Part shown: positions 42,022 through 50,700 of the stretch, piece by piece
Numbering within the stretch: position 1 is the stretch's first letter
Layout of the letters: every line of letters starts with the position of its first letter
NCBI RefSeq assembly: GCF_039533965.1
Contig: NZ_BAAAUN010000001.1
Span: 2,702,950-2,766,949 of the forward strand
Length of the DNA stretch: 64,000 nt
Reading direction: 5' to 3'
DNA from: Microbacterium luteolum
Lineage (GTDB): Bacteria > Actinomycetota > Actinomycetes > Actinomycetales > Microbacteriaceae
Notes under the pieces: generated by a model
Database searches by the model: none
What the model was told of the DNA's origin: nothing
Seen by the model: the letters and a program-made list of their open reading frames with translations, nothing else
Position numbers and translations under genes: made by a program

Positions 42022-42831
42022 TCAGCCCTCCGCGAGGAAGGCGAGCGCCGCTTCCTTGAAGTCCCGCGAGCCCGGAGCGTTGAAGTGGTTGCGGTTCGGG
42101 ATCTCGAAGAAGCGCCCGTCGTGCGCAGCGGATGCCAGGGCGCGGGACCCCTCGATGATCGCGTCCTTCGAGCCCGTGGCGAAGAGGATCGGCCGGGTCG
42201 GAGCATCCGCGGGATCCGGATCGATCGTGCCGGATGCGCGCATGCCCTCCGCCAGCGCGACGAGCGCCTGCAGGTCGTTGCCCGGCACCCGCTCGGTGAG
42301 GGCGATGTAGTTCTGCGTCGTCTGGTCGGCGACCGGCGTGCCGTCGGCGATGTACGCCCGCACCTGGTCCAGATCCAGCCGGGCGAGGGGGATGCCGTCG
42401 GGCACGCCGCCGAGCACCGCGCGCTCGATGCGCTGCGGGAGATCGCGCACGACCTCCCAGCCCACCCGCGCCCCCAGCGAGTACCCGACGTAGAACGCGT
42501 CGTCGACGAGATACGCGTCCATGACGGACTCGACGTCGGTCGCGAGGGTGCGGATGCCGTAGTCCTCCGGCTGATGCGGCTTGGCGCTGTGCCCGTGCCC
42601 GCGCTGGTCGAGGGCGAGCACCCGGTAGCCGGCACGCGTCAGCTCGCGCACCCAGCCGGTGAGCACCCAGTTGTCGCGCGCGTTCGACGCGAAGCCGTGC
42701 ACGGCCACGACGACCGGAGCATCCAGGTCGCCCCAGGTGTACGTCGCGAGGCGCGTGCCGTCGGCCGCGTACACCTGCTGCGGTTCGGGCATGCTGGTCA
42801 GGTCGGAGAGAGGGACGGCCACGGCATCCAT
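42022..42831 (-). CDS. Alpha/beta hydrolase
   Basis: This 269-residue hydrolase has the oxyanion motif VHGFASNARDNW, a nucleophile elbow GYSLGARVG and a catalytic histidine in NRNHFNAPGS. The aspartate is probably in FATGSKDAI. It resembles epoxide-hydrolase/haloperoxidase-type enzymes with a medium cap. The ATG at 42831 is preferred; an ATG at 42889 would add about 19 residues. It converges on msrA with the palindromic repeat between. Confidence 0.8.
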   Translation of the reverse strand: MDAVAVPLSDLTSMPEPQQVYAADGTRLATYTWGDLDAPVVVAVHGFASNARDNWVLTGWVRELTRAGYRVLALDQRGHGHSAKPHQPEDYGIRTLATDVESVMDAYLVDDAFYVGYSLGARVGWEVVRDLPQRIERAVLGGVPDGIPLARLDLDQVRAYIADGTPVADQTTQNYIALTERVPGNDLQALVALAEGMRASGTIDPDPADAPTRPILFATGSKDAIIEGSRALASAAHDGRFFEIPNRNHFNAPGSRDFKEAALAFLAEG

Positions 42832-43000
42832 TCTGGCCCCACCGGCGTCGGGATGGTCTTCCGCCGTAACCCGGATGGCGTCAGCCATCACCGCATGAGA
42901 GCGTGAGTGCGGGAGATGTCGCACACGGCATCCGTGCTCTCGCCGAAGCCGTGCTGCGGCTCGGCGCCGAGTCCCGGACGAGTCTCGAGAGGATCCGTTG

Positions 43001-43708
43001 ATGGCGACACCGGTGATCGCCCCGCGATCGGGGGAGCGCGCGCCCACTGTCACGCTCTGGATGATGATGGTGCTGACGTTCGTCACCGGACTCGTCGACG
43101 CGGTCGGGTTCCTCGGGCTCGATCGAGTGTTCGTGGGCAACATGACCGGGAACATCGTGATCCTCGGCATGGCCGTCGCCGGCGCGGACGATCTGCCGGT
43201 GCTCGGGCCCGCGATCGCGCTGGCGACCTTCACCATCGGGGCATACATCGGTGGGATGGTCCTTCGTCGGCGTCGCAAGGAGTGGAGCGGCGGGGTGTCG
43301 CTCCTGCTGCTCACGGGGGCACTGGTCCTCGCCCTGCTCGGGGTGGCGTATCTCCTCCCCGATTGGGCGGAGTCCGACGTGCTGGAGCTCATCGCCTCCT
43401 CGACCACGGCCGCCGCGATGGGCATGCAGGCGGCGGTGGCGCGCAGTCTCGCCGTCGCCGATGTGACGACCGTCGTCGTGACATCCACCCTCACCTCTCT
43501 CGCCAGCGAGTCCCTGGTCGCCGGCGGGGTGAAGGGCGTGTGGAACCGTCGTTTCGCCGCGATCGCGATCATCTTCGGTGGGGCGCTCGTCGGCGCGCTG
43601 CTCCTGCGCTTCGGCGTGGCCGTGCCGCTGATGCTCGCGGCGGTACTCACCGTCGCGGTCGTCGTGTTCGGCCACCGCTCGCTCTACACGCGTGCAGTCT
43701 CCGTCTGA
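43001..43708 (+). CDS. DUF1275 (YoaK-like) membrane protein
   Basis: This 235-residue protein with six helices opens with LWMMMVLTFVTGLVDAVGFL and has FVGNMTGNIVILGMAVAG, the DUF1275 signature, plus AAAMGMQAAVARSLAVADV. Function is unknown; some members associate with transport. GAGAGGAT lies before the ATG at 43001, which directly follows an in-frame TTG. It is followed 16 bases later by a gene with its own leaderless promoter. Confidence 0.84.
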   Translation: MATPVIAPRSGERAPTVTLWMMMVLTFVTGLVDAVGFLGLDRVFVGNMTGNIVILGMAVAGADDLPVLGPAIALATFTIGAYIGGMVLRRRRKEWSGGVSLLLLTGALVLALLGVAYLLPDWAESDVLELIASSTTAAAMGMQAAVARSLAVADVTTVVVTSTLTSLASESLVAGGVKGVWNRRFAAIAIIFGGALVGALLLRFGVAVPLMLAAVLTVAVVVFGHRSLYTRAVSV

Positions 43709-43712
43709 CCGG

Positions 43713-43718
43713 TAGGGT
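43713..43718 (+). promoter_or_regulatory. -10 box of a probable leaderless promoter
   Basis: TAGGGT ends six bases before the GTG at 43725. Confidence 0.5.
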
Positions 43719-43724
43719 CGGGGC

Positions 43725-44696
43725 GTGAAGCTGCTCCCGGTCTCCCGCGTCGATCTCGGTGAGGGAGCGCTGGCGTTCCCGCATCCTCCCACCGCGTGCC
43801 TGCGTGGCGACGGCTCGGCGCTCGCGGTGGTCGCGCAGCGGGCGGAAGACGGCTGGGGCACCGAGGTCGTGCTCGCCGACTCCTCCGGCGAACGGGCGAG
43901 AGTGCTGCTGCCCGAGGGGGAGTTCGGAGCGCAGCCGGTGATCGTCGATCGCGGCGACGACGGCATCGTCGTGCTGGTGGACGACCGCACCTGCGTGGTC
44001 TTCGACGCGTACCTTGGTGCGTCGAGGATCCGGGAGATCGTCGATGGGTCGGATGCCGCGGACCGCGGACCGCGCCTGCCCGCCGGCGGGATCGCCCGGG
44101 CGACGGCGGACGGTGATTGGCTCGCCGTGCTCACCGACCCGATCGCGTTCCAGAACGCCCGCACGATCGCGCGCCTCCGCATAGAGGCCGATGCCGTGTC
44201 CTGGGTGCGCATGGACCTGCTCGACGGCTCCGACTACCCGATGGCGGGCGGTCGAACGAGCTCCGCCCCTGGCGGCGTGAAGGCACCGATCGTCGGCGAT
44301 GTGCTCGACGTCGACGGCATCCGCTTCGTGGCGGCGCAGGGTAGCGACACGATGAGCGTCAACAAGTACGGCTCCGACTTCTTCACGCTCGCGGAGCTCG
44401 ACGGCGTGGGACGTGTGACCCGCCGCGTGTTCGAGGAGAGCGGATGGAAGAAGCAGCCCGGCAAGCACGGCATCCGTGCGCGGTTCACGTCAGACCAGGC
44501 GTCCGTGATCCTGTCGCCGGTCTTCTCGTCCGGCGAGTGGAAGGGGCGGCAGCGGATGCTCTCGCTCGCCGACGGCGCACTCCACGAGGTCCCGCTGATC
44601 CGGGGAGCCGCCGGATTCGCGCTCGTGGACGTGCGCGGTGAGACGGCGGTGCTCGCCTCCTCGAGTGAACTGCTGTTCGCGACCGTGACGGGCTGA
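43725..44696 (+). CDS. Beta-propeller-like protein, function unknown
   Basis: This is a 323-residue soluble protein with no signal peptide. It consists of repeated strand pairs (ALAVVAQRAEDGWGTEVVLA, RVTRRVFEESGW, QRMLSLADGALHEV), which suggests a propeller-type fold. I recognise no family or catalytic motif. The GTG at 43725 follows TAGGGT by six bases. The gene ends just before an inverted repeat. It may be co-transcribed with the DUF1275 gene despite having its own promoter. Confidence 0.6.
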   Translation: MKLLPVSRVDLGEGALAFPHPPTACLRGDGSALAVVAQRAEDGWGTEVVLADSSGERARVLLPEGEFGAQPVIVDRGDDGIVVLVDDRTCVVFDAYLGASRIREIVDGSDAADRGPRLPAGGIARATADGDWLAVLTDPIAFQNARTIARLRIEADAVSWVRMDLLDGSDYPMAGGRTSSAPGGVKAPIVGDVLDVDGIRFVAAQGSDTMSVNKYGSDFFTLAELDGVGRVTRRVFEESGWKKQPGKHGIRARFTSDQASVILSPVFSSGEWKGRQRMLSLADGALHEVPLIRGAAGFALVDVRGETAVLASSSELLFATVTG

Positions 44697-44724
44697 TCCG
44701 GAGCATCCACGAGCCACACGCAGC

Positions 44725-44791
44725 GAAGGAGATCTCACGTTCTGAAGGAGCATCCGTGGGATGGGGTCCTGCAGAACGCGAGATCTCCTTC
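44725..44791. repeat. Near-perfect 20-bp inverted repeat
   Basis: GAAGGAGATCTCACGTTCTG (44725-44744) pairs with 44772-44791 with one mismatch around a 27-base loop. It lies between the convergent orphan and catalase genes, next to a second hairpin. Confidence 0.6.
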
Positions 44792-44809
44792 ACGGCGCGC
44801 GAAGAGATG

Positions 44810-44852
44810 CGGATGCTGCGCGGCAGGGCCGAACCCTGCCGCGCAGCATCCG
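44810..44852. terminator. Terminator hairpin of the catalase operon
   Basis: Perfect 19-bp arms CGGATGCTGCGCGGCAGGG (44810-44828) and CCCTGCCGCGCAGCATCCG (44834-44852) with a five-base loop end six bases after the katA stop. There is no T-tract. Confidence 0.7.
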
Positions 44853-44857
44853 TGGAC

Positions 44858-46327
44858 TCAGACTGCGCGGCGCAGCGCCTCGCCGAGCGCGGCATCCACG
44901 TTCGTCCAGTACTGGAAGAAGCGCTCGCGGATCTCGTCGATCGTGATGCCCTGGCCCTGACCCGTCAGGGTCTCGAGGAACCGGGCGCGCTGCTCGTCGT
45001 CGAAGACGGTGCGGTACAGGGTGCCGGCCTGACCGAAGTCGTCGTCGTCGAGGTGCAGGGTCGCGGCGGTGCGCATCAGCTCGCCGTCGGACTCCCAGCT
45101 CGCCTCGACGCCTGCCTGCGGGTCGGCCTCGGGGCCACCGGCCGCACCGAAGGAGTTCGGCGTGTAGGTGCGGTGCTCGGCCGGGTTCGGCGTGAACTGC
45201 ATCTGGCCCTCGTGCATGTAGTTGCGCACCTCGGCCGCGTGCGGCTGGTTGACCGGCAGCTGGTTGTAGTTCGCGCCGATGCGGTACCGCTGCGCGTCGG
45301 AGTAGGCGAAGACGCGGGCCATGAGCATCTTGTCGGGCGAGATGCCGGTGCCGGGCACCTGGTTGCCCGGCGAGAACGCGGCCTGCTCGATCTCGGCGAA
45401 GAAGTTCTGCGGGTTCCGGGTCAGCGTGAACGTGCCGACCTTGATGCGCGGGTAGTCCTTCTTCGACCAGGTCTTGGTGAGGTCGAACGGGTTGAAGCGG
45501 TACTCCTTCGCCTCCTCGTAGGGCATGACCTGCACGTAGACGTCCCACGAGGGGAACTCGCCGGTGTTGATCGCGTCGAAGAGGTCGCGGCGGTAGAAGT
45601 CGGCATCCGATCCGGCGAGCTCCTGGGCCTCGGCGGCGCCCATGGCCTCGACACCCTGGTTCGACAGGAAGTGGTACTGCACCCAGAAGCGCTCGCCTGC
45701 GGCGTTGACCCACTGGTAGGTGTGCGAGCCGTAGCCGTTCATGTGGCGCCAGCTCCGGGGGAGTCCGCGGTCGCCCATGAGGTAGGTGACCTGGTGGGCG
45801 GTCTCGGGGGAGAGCGTCCAGAAGTCCCACTGCATGTCGGCGTTGCGCAGACCCGAGTCGCCGAGGCGCTTCTGCGAGTGGATGAAGTCAGGGAACTTCA
45901 TGGCGTCGCGCAGGAAGAACGTCGGGGTGTTGTTGCCGACGATGTCGAGGTTGCCCTCGGTCGTGTAGAAGCGCAGCGCGAAGCCGCGCACATCGCGCCA
46001 GGTGTCGGGGGAGCCCTGCTCGCCGGCGACGGAGGAGAAACGCAGCAGCGCCTCGCTGGTCGCGCCGGGCTGGAAGGCTGCCGCGCGGGTGTAGGCCGAG
46101 ACGTCTTCGGTCACGACGAACTCGCCGAACGCGCCGCCGCCCTTGGCGTGCGGGTTGCGCTCCGGCACGCGCTCGCGGTTGAAGGAGGCGAGCTTCTCGA
46201 CGAGGTAGCGATCGTGCAGGACCGTGGGTCCGTCGGCGCCGACGGTCAGCGAGTGAGCATCGCTCGGAGCCGGGGTGCCGGTCTGGGTGGTGGTGGCGGG
46301 CTTCGCCGGGTCGTGCGGATTCGTCAT
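44858..46327 (-). CDS. katA: Monofunctional heme catalase
   Basis: This 489-residue catalase splits hydrogen peroxide to water and oxygen. The distal histidine is H60 in [15 protein letters not shown], the distal asparagine is in [14 protein letters not shown], and the proximal heme tyrosine is in [14 protein letters not shown]. Length and motif order match small-subunit clade catalases. GAGAAGAAA precedes the ATG at 46327. It lies 67 bases downstream of a Fur-family regulator on the same strand, which very likely represses it until peroxide appears. Confidence 0.94.
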   Translation of the reverse strand: MTNPHDPAKPATTTQTGTPAPSDAHSLTVGADGPTVLHDRYLVEKLASFNRERVPERNPHAKGGGAFGEFVVTEDVSAYTRAAAFQPGATSEALLRFSSVAGEQGSPDTWRDVRGFALRFYTTEGNLDIVGNNTPTFFLRDAMKFPDFIHSQKRLGDSGLRNADMQWDFWTLSPETAHQVTYLMGDRGLPRSWRHMNGYGSHTYQWVNAAGERFWVQYHFLSNQGVEAMGAAEAQELAGSDADFYRRDLFDAINTGEFPSWDVYVQVMPYEEAKEYRFNPFDLTKTWSKKDYPRIKVGTFTLTRNPQNFFAEIEQAAFSPGNQVPGTGISPDKMLMARVFAYSDAQRYRIGANYNQLPVNQPHAAEVRNYMHEGQMQFTPNPAEHRTYTPNSFGAAGGPEADPQAGVEASWESDGELMRTAATLHLDDDDFGQAGTLYRTVFDDEQRARFLETLTGQGQGITIDEIRERFFQYWTNVDAALGEALRRAV

Positions 46328-46394
46328 TTTCTTCTCCTTCTGCGCGCAGGCGCGACGAGTACCCCTGCCCGGGCGGGCAGGCGGGCGCGTCGGA

Positions 46395-46817
46395 CTACTG
46401 CGCGACGTTCTGGCAGCTGGGACAGAGGCCCCAGAAGGTGACTTCGGCTGTCTGGACGGTGAATCCCCCCGCGGATGACGGCGTGAGGCACGGCGCATCA
46501 CCGGTGACGCAGTCCACGTCGCCGACGGCACCGCAGGCGGTGCAGACGATGTGGTGGTGGTTGTCGCCGATGCGCCGCTCATAGAGGGCTGCGGAGCCTG
46601 CCGGTTCGATCCGACGGACGAGGCCCGCCGTCGTCAGGTCCGCGAGGATGTTGTGCACCGACTGGATCGACGTCGTCGGGAGCACGTCGGACACGGCGCG
46701 GTAGACCCGCTCCGCATCCGTATGGGCCATGGAGTCCAGCGCCTCGAGGACGGCGACGCGGCCCGCGGTCGCACGCAGCCCGGCACCGCGAAGTGCCGAG
46801 TCGAGCGTTGTCTCCAT
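46395..46817 (-). CDS. furA: Fur-family regulator of catalase (FurA/CatR type)
   Basis: This 140-residue metal-dependent repressor has an N-terminal winged helix ([13 protein letters not shown] to [19 protein letters not shown]) and the C-terminal metal-binding region [10 protein letters not shown] (H87-H89, C92, C95) with a second zinc pair CPSC (C132, C135). Gene order and the adjoining katA match FurA/CatR, which senses peroxide by metal-catalysed oxidation. A perfect 23-bp dyad sits just upstream. The ATG follows TAGGGT by seven bases, so the mRNA is probably leaderless, as reported for other actinobacterial furA genes. Confidence 0.9.
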   Translation of the reverse strand: METTLDSALRGAGLRATAGRVAVLEALDSMAHTDAERVYRAVSDVLPTTSIQSVHNILADLTTAGLVRRIEPAGSAALYERRIGDNHHHIVCTACGAVGDVDCVTGDAPCLTPSSAGGFTVQTAEVTFWGLCPSCQNVAQ

Positions 46818-46824
46818 GTCTTCG

Positions 46825-46830
46825 ACCCTA
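46825..46830 (-). promoter_or_regulatory. -10 box of the furA-katA operon (leaderless)
   Basis: TAGGGT on the minus strand ends seven bases before the furA ATG, just downstream of the Fur-type dyad. Confidence 0.55.
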
Positions 46831-46834
46831 CACG

Positions 46835-46857
46835 TTCTTTTGAGTCATTCAAAAGAA
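46835..46857. promoter_or_regulatory. Fur/PerR-type operator
   Basis: TTCTTTTGA (46835-46843) and TCAAAAGAA (46849-46857) are perfect 9-bp arms around GTCAT. The AT-rich dyad stands out in GC-rich DNA and lies where the furA -35 should be. Confidence 0.75.
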
Positions 46858-46892
46858 GGATGCCGGCATATCGGGTGTCCATCGGGTGAACG

Positions 46893-47549
46893 TCAGGACT
46901 CCGAGGGGGCCAGGGGCAGTTCGCGTCCGTAGTTCCACGACAGGATCGCCGGCTGCTCGCGATAGAAGCTCAGGACCGACACCGATCCGGCATCCAGGCT
47001 GATCTGGGCGCCGAAGCGCGGGGCCTGACGCAGGTAGACGGCGGTCAGGATGCGCAGGAAGTGCCCGTGCGCGACCAGGGCGACATCGCCGTGCGCCATC
47101 GCCGGGAGCACGCGGGTGAGCACGCGCGAGGCGCGGGCGGCGACCTCCTCGACGGTCTCGCCGGGAGTGTCGCCCCGGATGACGCCGTGCGTGAAGGCGG
47201 TCCAGTTGTAGCCGAGCTCTTCGCGGATGTCCTTCGTCGTGCGACCTTCGTATCCGCCGTAGTCCCACTCGACGAGCAGCGGATCGACCTCGGCGTGCAG
47301 TCCCGCGAGCTCAGCAGTGCGCCGTGCGCGTTGCAGCGGCGAGGTGAGGATGAGCGAGAAGTCGTAGTCGGCGACGAGCTCACCGGCCCCGCGGGCGAGA
47401 TCCTCCCCGCGTGCGGTGAGCGGGATGTCGGTCAGCCCGGTGTGCAGGCCCGCCTTCGACCACTCCGTCTCGCCGTGGCGCAGGAGCACCAGCTTCCCGG
47501 TGGGGTTGTCGGGAGTGGGGCGGTCAGGCAGGGGATCGTTCGTGGGCAC
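46893..47549 (-). CDS. Histidine phosphatase (phosphoglycerate mutase-like)
   Basis: This 218-residue enzyme has the histidine-phosphatase signature LVLLRHGETEWSKAGLHTG, with the phosphorylated histidine in RHG, and the second histidine in ALVAHGHFLRILTAVYL. Members dephosphorylate small metabolites or proteins; the substrate is unknown. The GTG at 47549 follows TACGGT (47561-47556) by six bases and precedes the conserved core by a short leader, so a leaderless start fits better than upstream codons. It is separate from the furA-katA unit. Confidence 0.85.
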   Translation of the reverse strand: MPTNDPLPDRPTPDNPTGKLVLLRHGETEWSKAGLHTGLTDIPLTARGEDLARGAGELVADYDFSLILTSPLQRARRTAELAGLHAEVDPLLVEWDYGGYEGRTTKDIREELGYNWTAFTHGVIRGDTPGETVEEVAARASRVLTRVLPAMAHGDVALVAHGHFLRILTAVYLRQAPRFGAQISLDAGSVSVLSFYREQPAILSWNYGRELPLAPSES

Positions 47550-47555
47550 ATCGCA

Positions 47556-47561
47556 ACCGTA
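47556..47561 (-). promoter_or_regulatory. -10 box of a probable leaderless promoter
   Basis: TACGGT on the minus strand ends six bases before the GTG at 47549. Confidence 0.5.
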
Positions 47562-47606
47562 CCCCGCGCGCGGATCGAAACGAGGTCCTACAACTTGCGC
47601 CCATAG

Positions 47607-47685
47607 TTGATCTTTTCGCACGCCCAGTCATATGATGACCCGGGATTCATAGGAGAACTCTGATCGAATTCGCTGTTTGTTCTCC
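47607..47685 (+). promoter_or_regulatory. Promoter and likely GntR operator of the fucosidase gene
   Basis: -35 TTGATC (47607-47612), an 18-bp spacer and -10 TATGAT (47631-47636) form a good promoter. Just downstream is TAGGAGAACT (47650-47659). Its GGAGAAC (47652-47658) is matched by GTTCTCC (47679-47685) in inverse. The same TAGGAGAACT occurs before the transporter operon. Confidence 0.65.
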
Positions 47686-47748
47686 CTGCCCATCCGGTTC
47701 AGACCTGGACCGGGGTCTCAATGAAGAGCGAGAAAGCAGCGGAAGCAG

Positions 47749-50700
47749 ATGATCAAACGGACGAGGATGATCCTCGCCACACTCGTGGCAGGAACCCTGA
47801 TCGGTGCCGGCATGCAGCCGGCGGCAGTTGCCTCCCCCTCGGCGGTCGAACACACCGCGACGCAGTCGACGGCGGCACAGAAGACGGGGAATTGGGAGCA
47901 ACTGAAGTACTCCTGGACAACCCCGGCAAACGGGAACGACTACTCCGGCACCATCGTCGGCAACGGCCGAGTCGGAGCCAGGGTCGCTGGTGGTGTCGCT
48001 GCCGACACGCTCCAGCTGAACGACTCCACCTTCTGGTCGGGGGAACCGACAGACGACAACAACACGAATCGGCGCACGGCGCTGGCCCAGACTCGACAGT
48101 TGCTGGCAGATGCCGACGCGGCGACGACCGTCGCGCAGCGAGAAACGCTGCTGAAGCAGGCTGAGACAGCGGCCCAGGGGATGTGGGGCCGGTCGTCGAA
48201 CGGTTCGCGTTTCCTGCCGGTGGGAAAGCTGCTGCTCGACGTGTCGGGAACATCCGGCTATACGGGTTACTCCCGTGTGCTCGATCTGGATCAGGCCACC
48301 GTGACCACCAGTTACTCCGTGGGTTCGACGCGGTACACGCGCGAGGTGTTCGCGAACCACCCGGACAACGTGATCGTGATGCGGATCTCCAACGACAAGA
48401 ATCAGCCGATGAGCGTGACGGCCAAGCTGGCAGCTCCGCCGGAGATGGCCGGTCACTCGTCGGTACAGGCGAGCGGCAACGAGATCATCATGACGGGAAC
48501 GGCACCGCACAAGCCCGGAACGGCATCAGTCTGGGCTGCGGGCAAGGGGATGACATTCGACGCGCGCCTGCGCGTGCAGACCGTGGGCGGAACGGTCGTG
48601 CCCTCTTCCGGCAACCTGGCGATCACGAATGCGAGTGAGATCGTCTTGATCTACTCCAGCGCGACCAGTTACAAGGATCCCTTCACACCGCCGAACCCCA
48701 GCCAGGGTGGCAACGATCCCGCACCGATCGTCGATGCGACGATGGATGCGGCCGCGTCCAAGACCTATACGCAGTTGAAGGATGCCCATCTGGCTGACTA
48801 CCGGAACCTGTTCCGCAGGCTGTGGTTGGACGTCAACGGCAACACCGGTGCGGGCATCGAGAACGTCAAGACCTACCAGTACACGCGCTACGAGATGATC
48901 TCCTCCTCCCGCGCGAACACCACGGACAGGCCCCACAATCAGCAAGGTCTGTGGAACCCGGAGTGGACAGCGGTCAACGAGTCGTCGCACTTCCTGAACG
49001 AGAACCTCGAGAAGTACTACGCACTGATCGAGACGGGCAACCTCTCCGAATCCGGCGATCCGCTGTGGAAGTTCTTGAAGAACCTTGCCCAGAGTGGCGC
49101 TCTCACCGCGGACAAGGACTGGGGATTCGATGGCTGGACGGCGTCGCACTTCACCGACATCTGGGCGCCGACCGAGCTTGCGAACGCGAACAACGAGTGG
49201 GCGCTGTGGCCCATGGGCGGGGTGTGGATGATGTCGGTCGTCTACGACCACTACCTCTTCACCCGGGACACCGACTTCCTTGAGAACGACGCCTACCCGA
49301 TGCTCAAGGGAGCTGCCGAGTTCGCACTCGACCTGCTCGTCGCCGACAAGAACGGCAATCTGGTGACCTCTCCGTCGACCTCTCCCGAGCATCGCTACCG
49401 CCTGTCTGACGGCACAACCGTCGCCGTGGGCCGGGGTGCTACCGGAGACACGGTACTGATCCGTCAGCTCTTCCACGATGTCCTCGAAGCCACGGAGATC
49501 CTGGGGCTCGACAGTCCGGCAGACCAGGACTTCGTAGATCGCGTCACGGCGGCGAACGCCAAGCTGCTTCCCATCACGATCGGAGCGCAGGGCGAGGTGA
49601 AGGAGTTCAACAACGACTACGCGCCGGCTGATCCTTCGCACCGGCATGTCTCGCACCTGTTGGGCGCGAGCCTCCGCGATGTGATCTCGGAGCAGACGAC
49701 TCCGGAGCTCTTCGAGGCGCACAAGGTGTCTCTCGACCTTCGAGGCTCGGGTGGATACCACCCGGACAAGTCGTTCATGTGGGCACGCCTCGGTGCGGGC
49801 GATAAGTCCGTGGCGGCGCAGGCGGTCTTCTCGAATCAACAGTGGGTCAATCAGTGGGGTCCACTGGGTGCCTCGACTCCCGAACTGCTCGTGCAGAGCC
49901 ACACCGGAGTGATCGACCTGCTTCCGGCCCTCCCCTCGGCGTGGACCACCGGCACGATCGATGGTGTCAAGGTGCGCGGCGGACACGAGATGCGCCTCAC
50001 GTGGGCGAACGGTGCCGTGACGTCGGCGAGTCTCGCCGCCGCTACATCCGGTGCGGTGACGATGCGCAGTACGCTCTTCAACTCCCAGTTCCGAATCACA
50101 GACGCGGCAGGAGCATCGACGCCCCATACCGTCAACAACGACGGCACCGTCACGCTCTCCGTGGTGGCAGGAGGACAGTACTCCTTCGAGATCACGGGAT
50201 CCGTCTCGATCAGCGCCCCCGCGTCGATCGTCGGCGGAACGCCCACCGATGTGACGGTCGCCGTCACGTCCGCAGGCGGGACGGTTCCCGCAGGAACATT
50301 GCAGCTGAGTGCACCGCAGGGGTGGGTCGTGTTCCCCTCGTCCCGCGCCGTGGGGGCCACGGGTGTCGGTGGCTCGACGACCGCCGTCTTCCAGGTGCGT
50401 GCGCCGATGAACTTCGACGGACAAGGCACCCTGGAGGCCGCAATGACCACCGGCAACAGCACTGCGGCCTCGGTGGGCAGCACTGTCACCGTCACCGATC
50501 CTGGATCGGTCCCGTGCACGGAGATGACGGTGACCGCGTTCAGTACCCAGGAGACCGCGGCTGAGAGTCGGCCCGCGTCCAACCTCGTCGACTGCGCGTC
50601 AGATCCGGGGTGGACGAGTCAGTGGAGTTCGAACTCGATGCCGCCGCCGCACTGGGTCGTGGTGGACCTCGGAAAGGAGCGGAAGCTGCTCTCCGCGGGC

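Noticed and set aside
44756..46441. A 561-residue open frame opposite the catalase gene
   Set aside because: It is antisense to the clear katA gene; its composition (VRVDRE-type repeats) is that of a shadow frame in high-GC DNA.
48526..50424. A 632-residue minus-strand open frame inside the fucosidase gene
   Set aside because: It lies entirely opposite a gene with recognised domains and has no family-like sequence.
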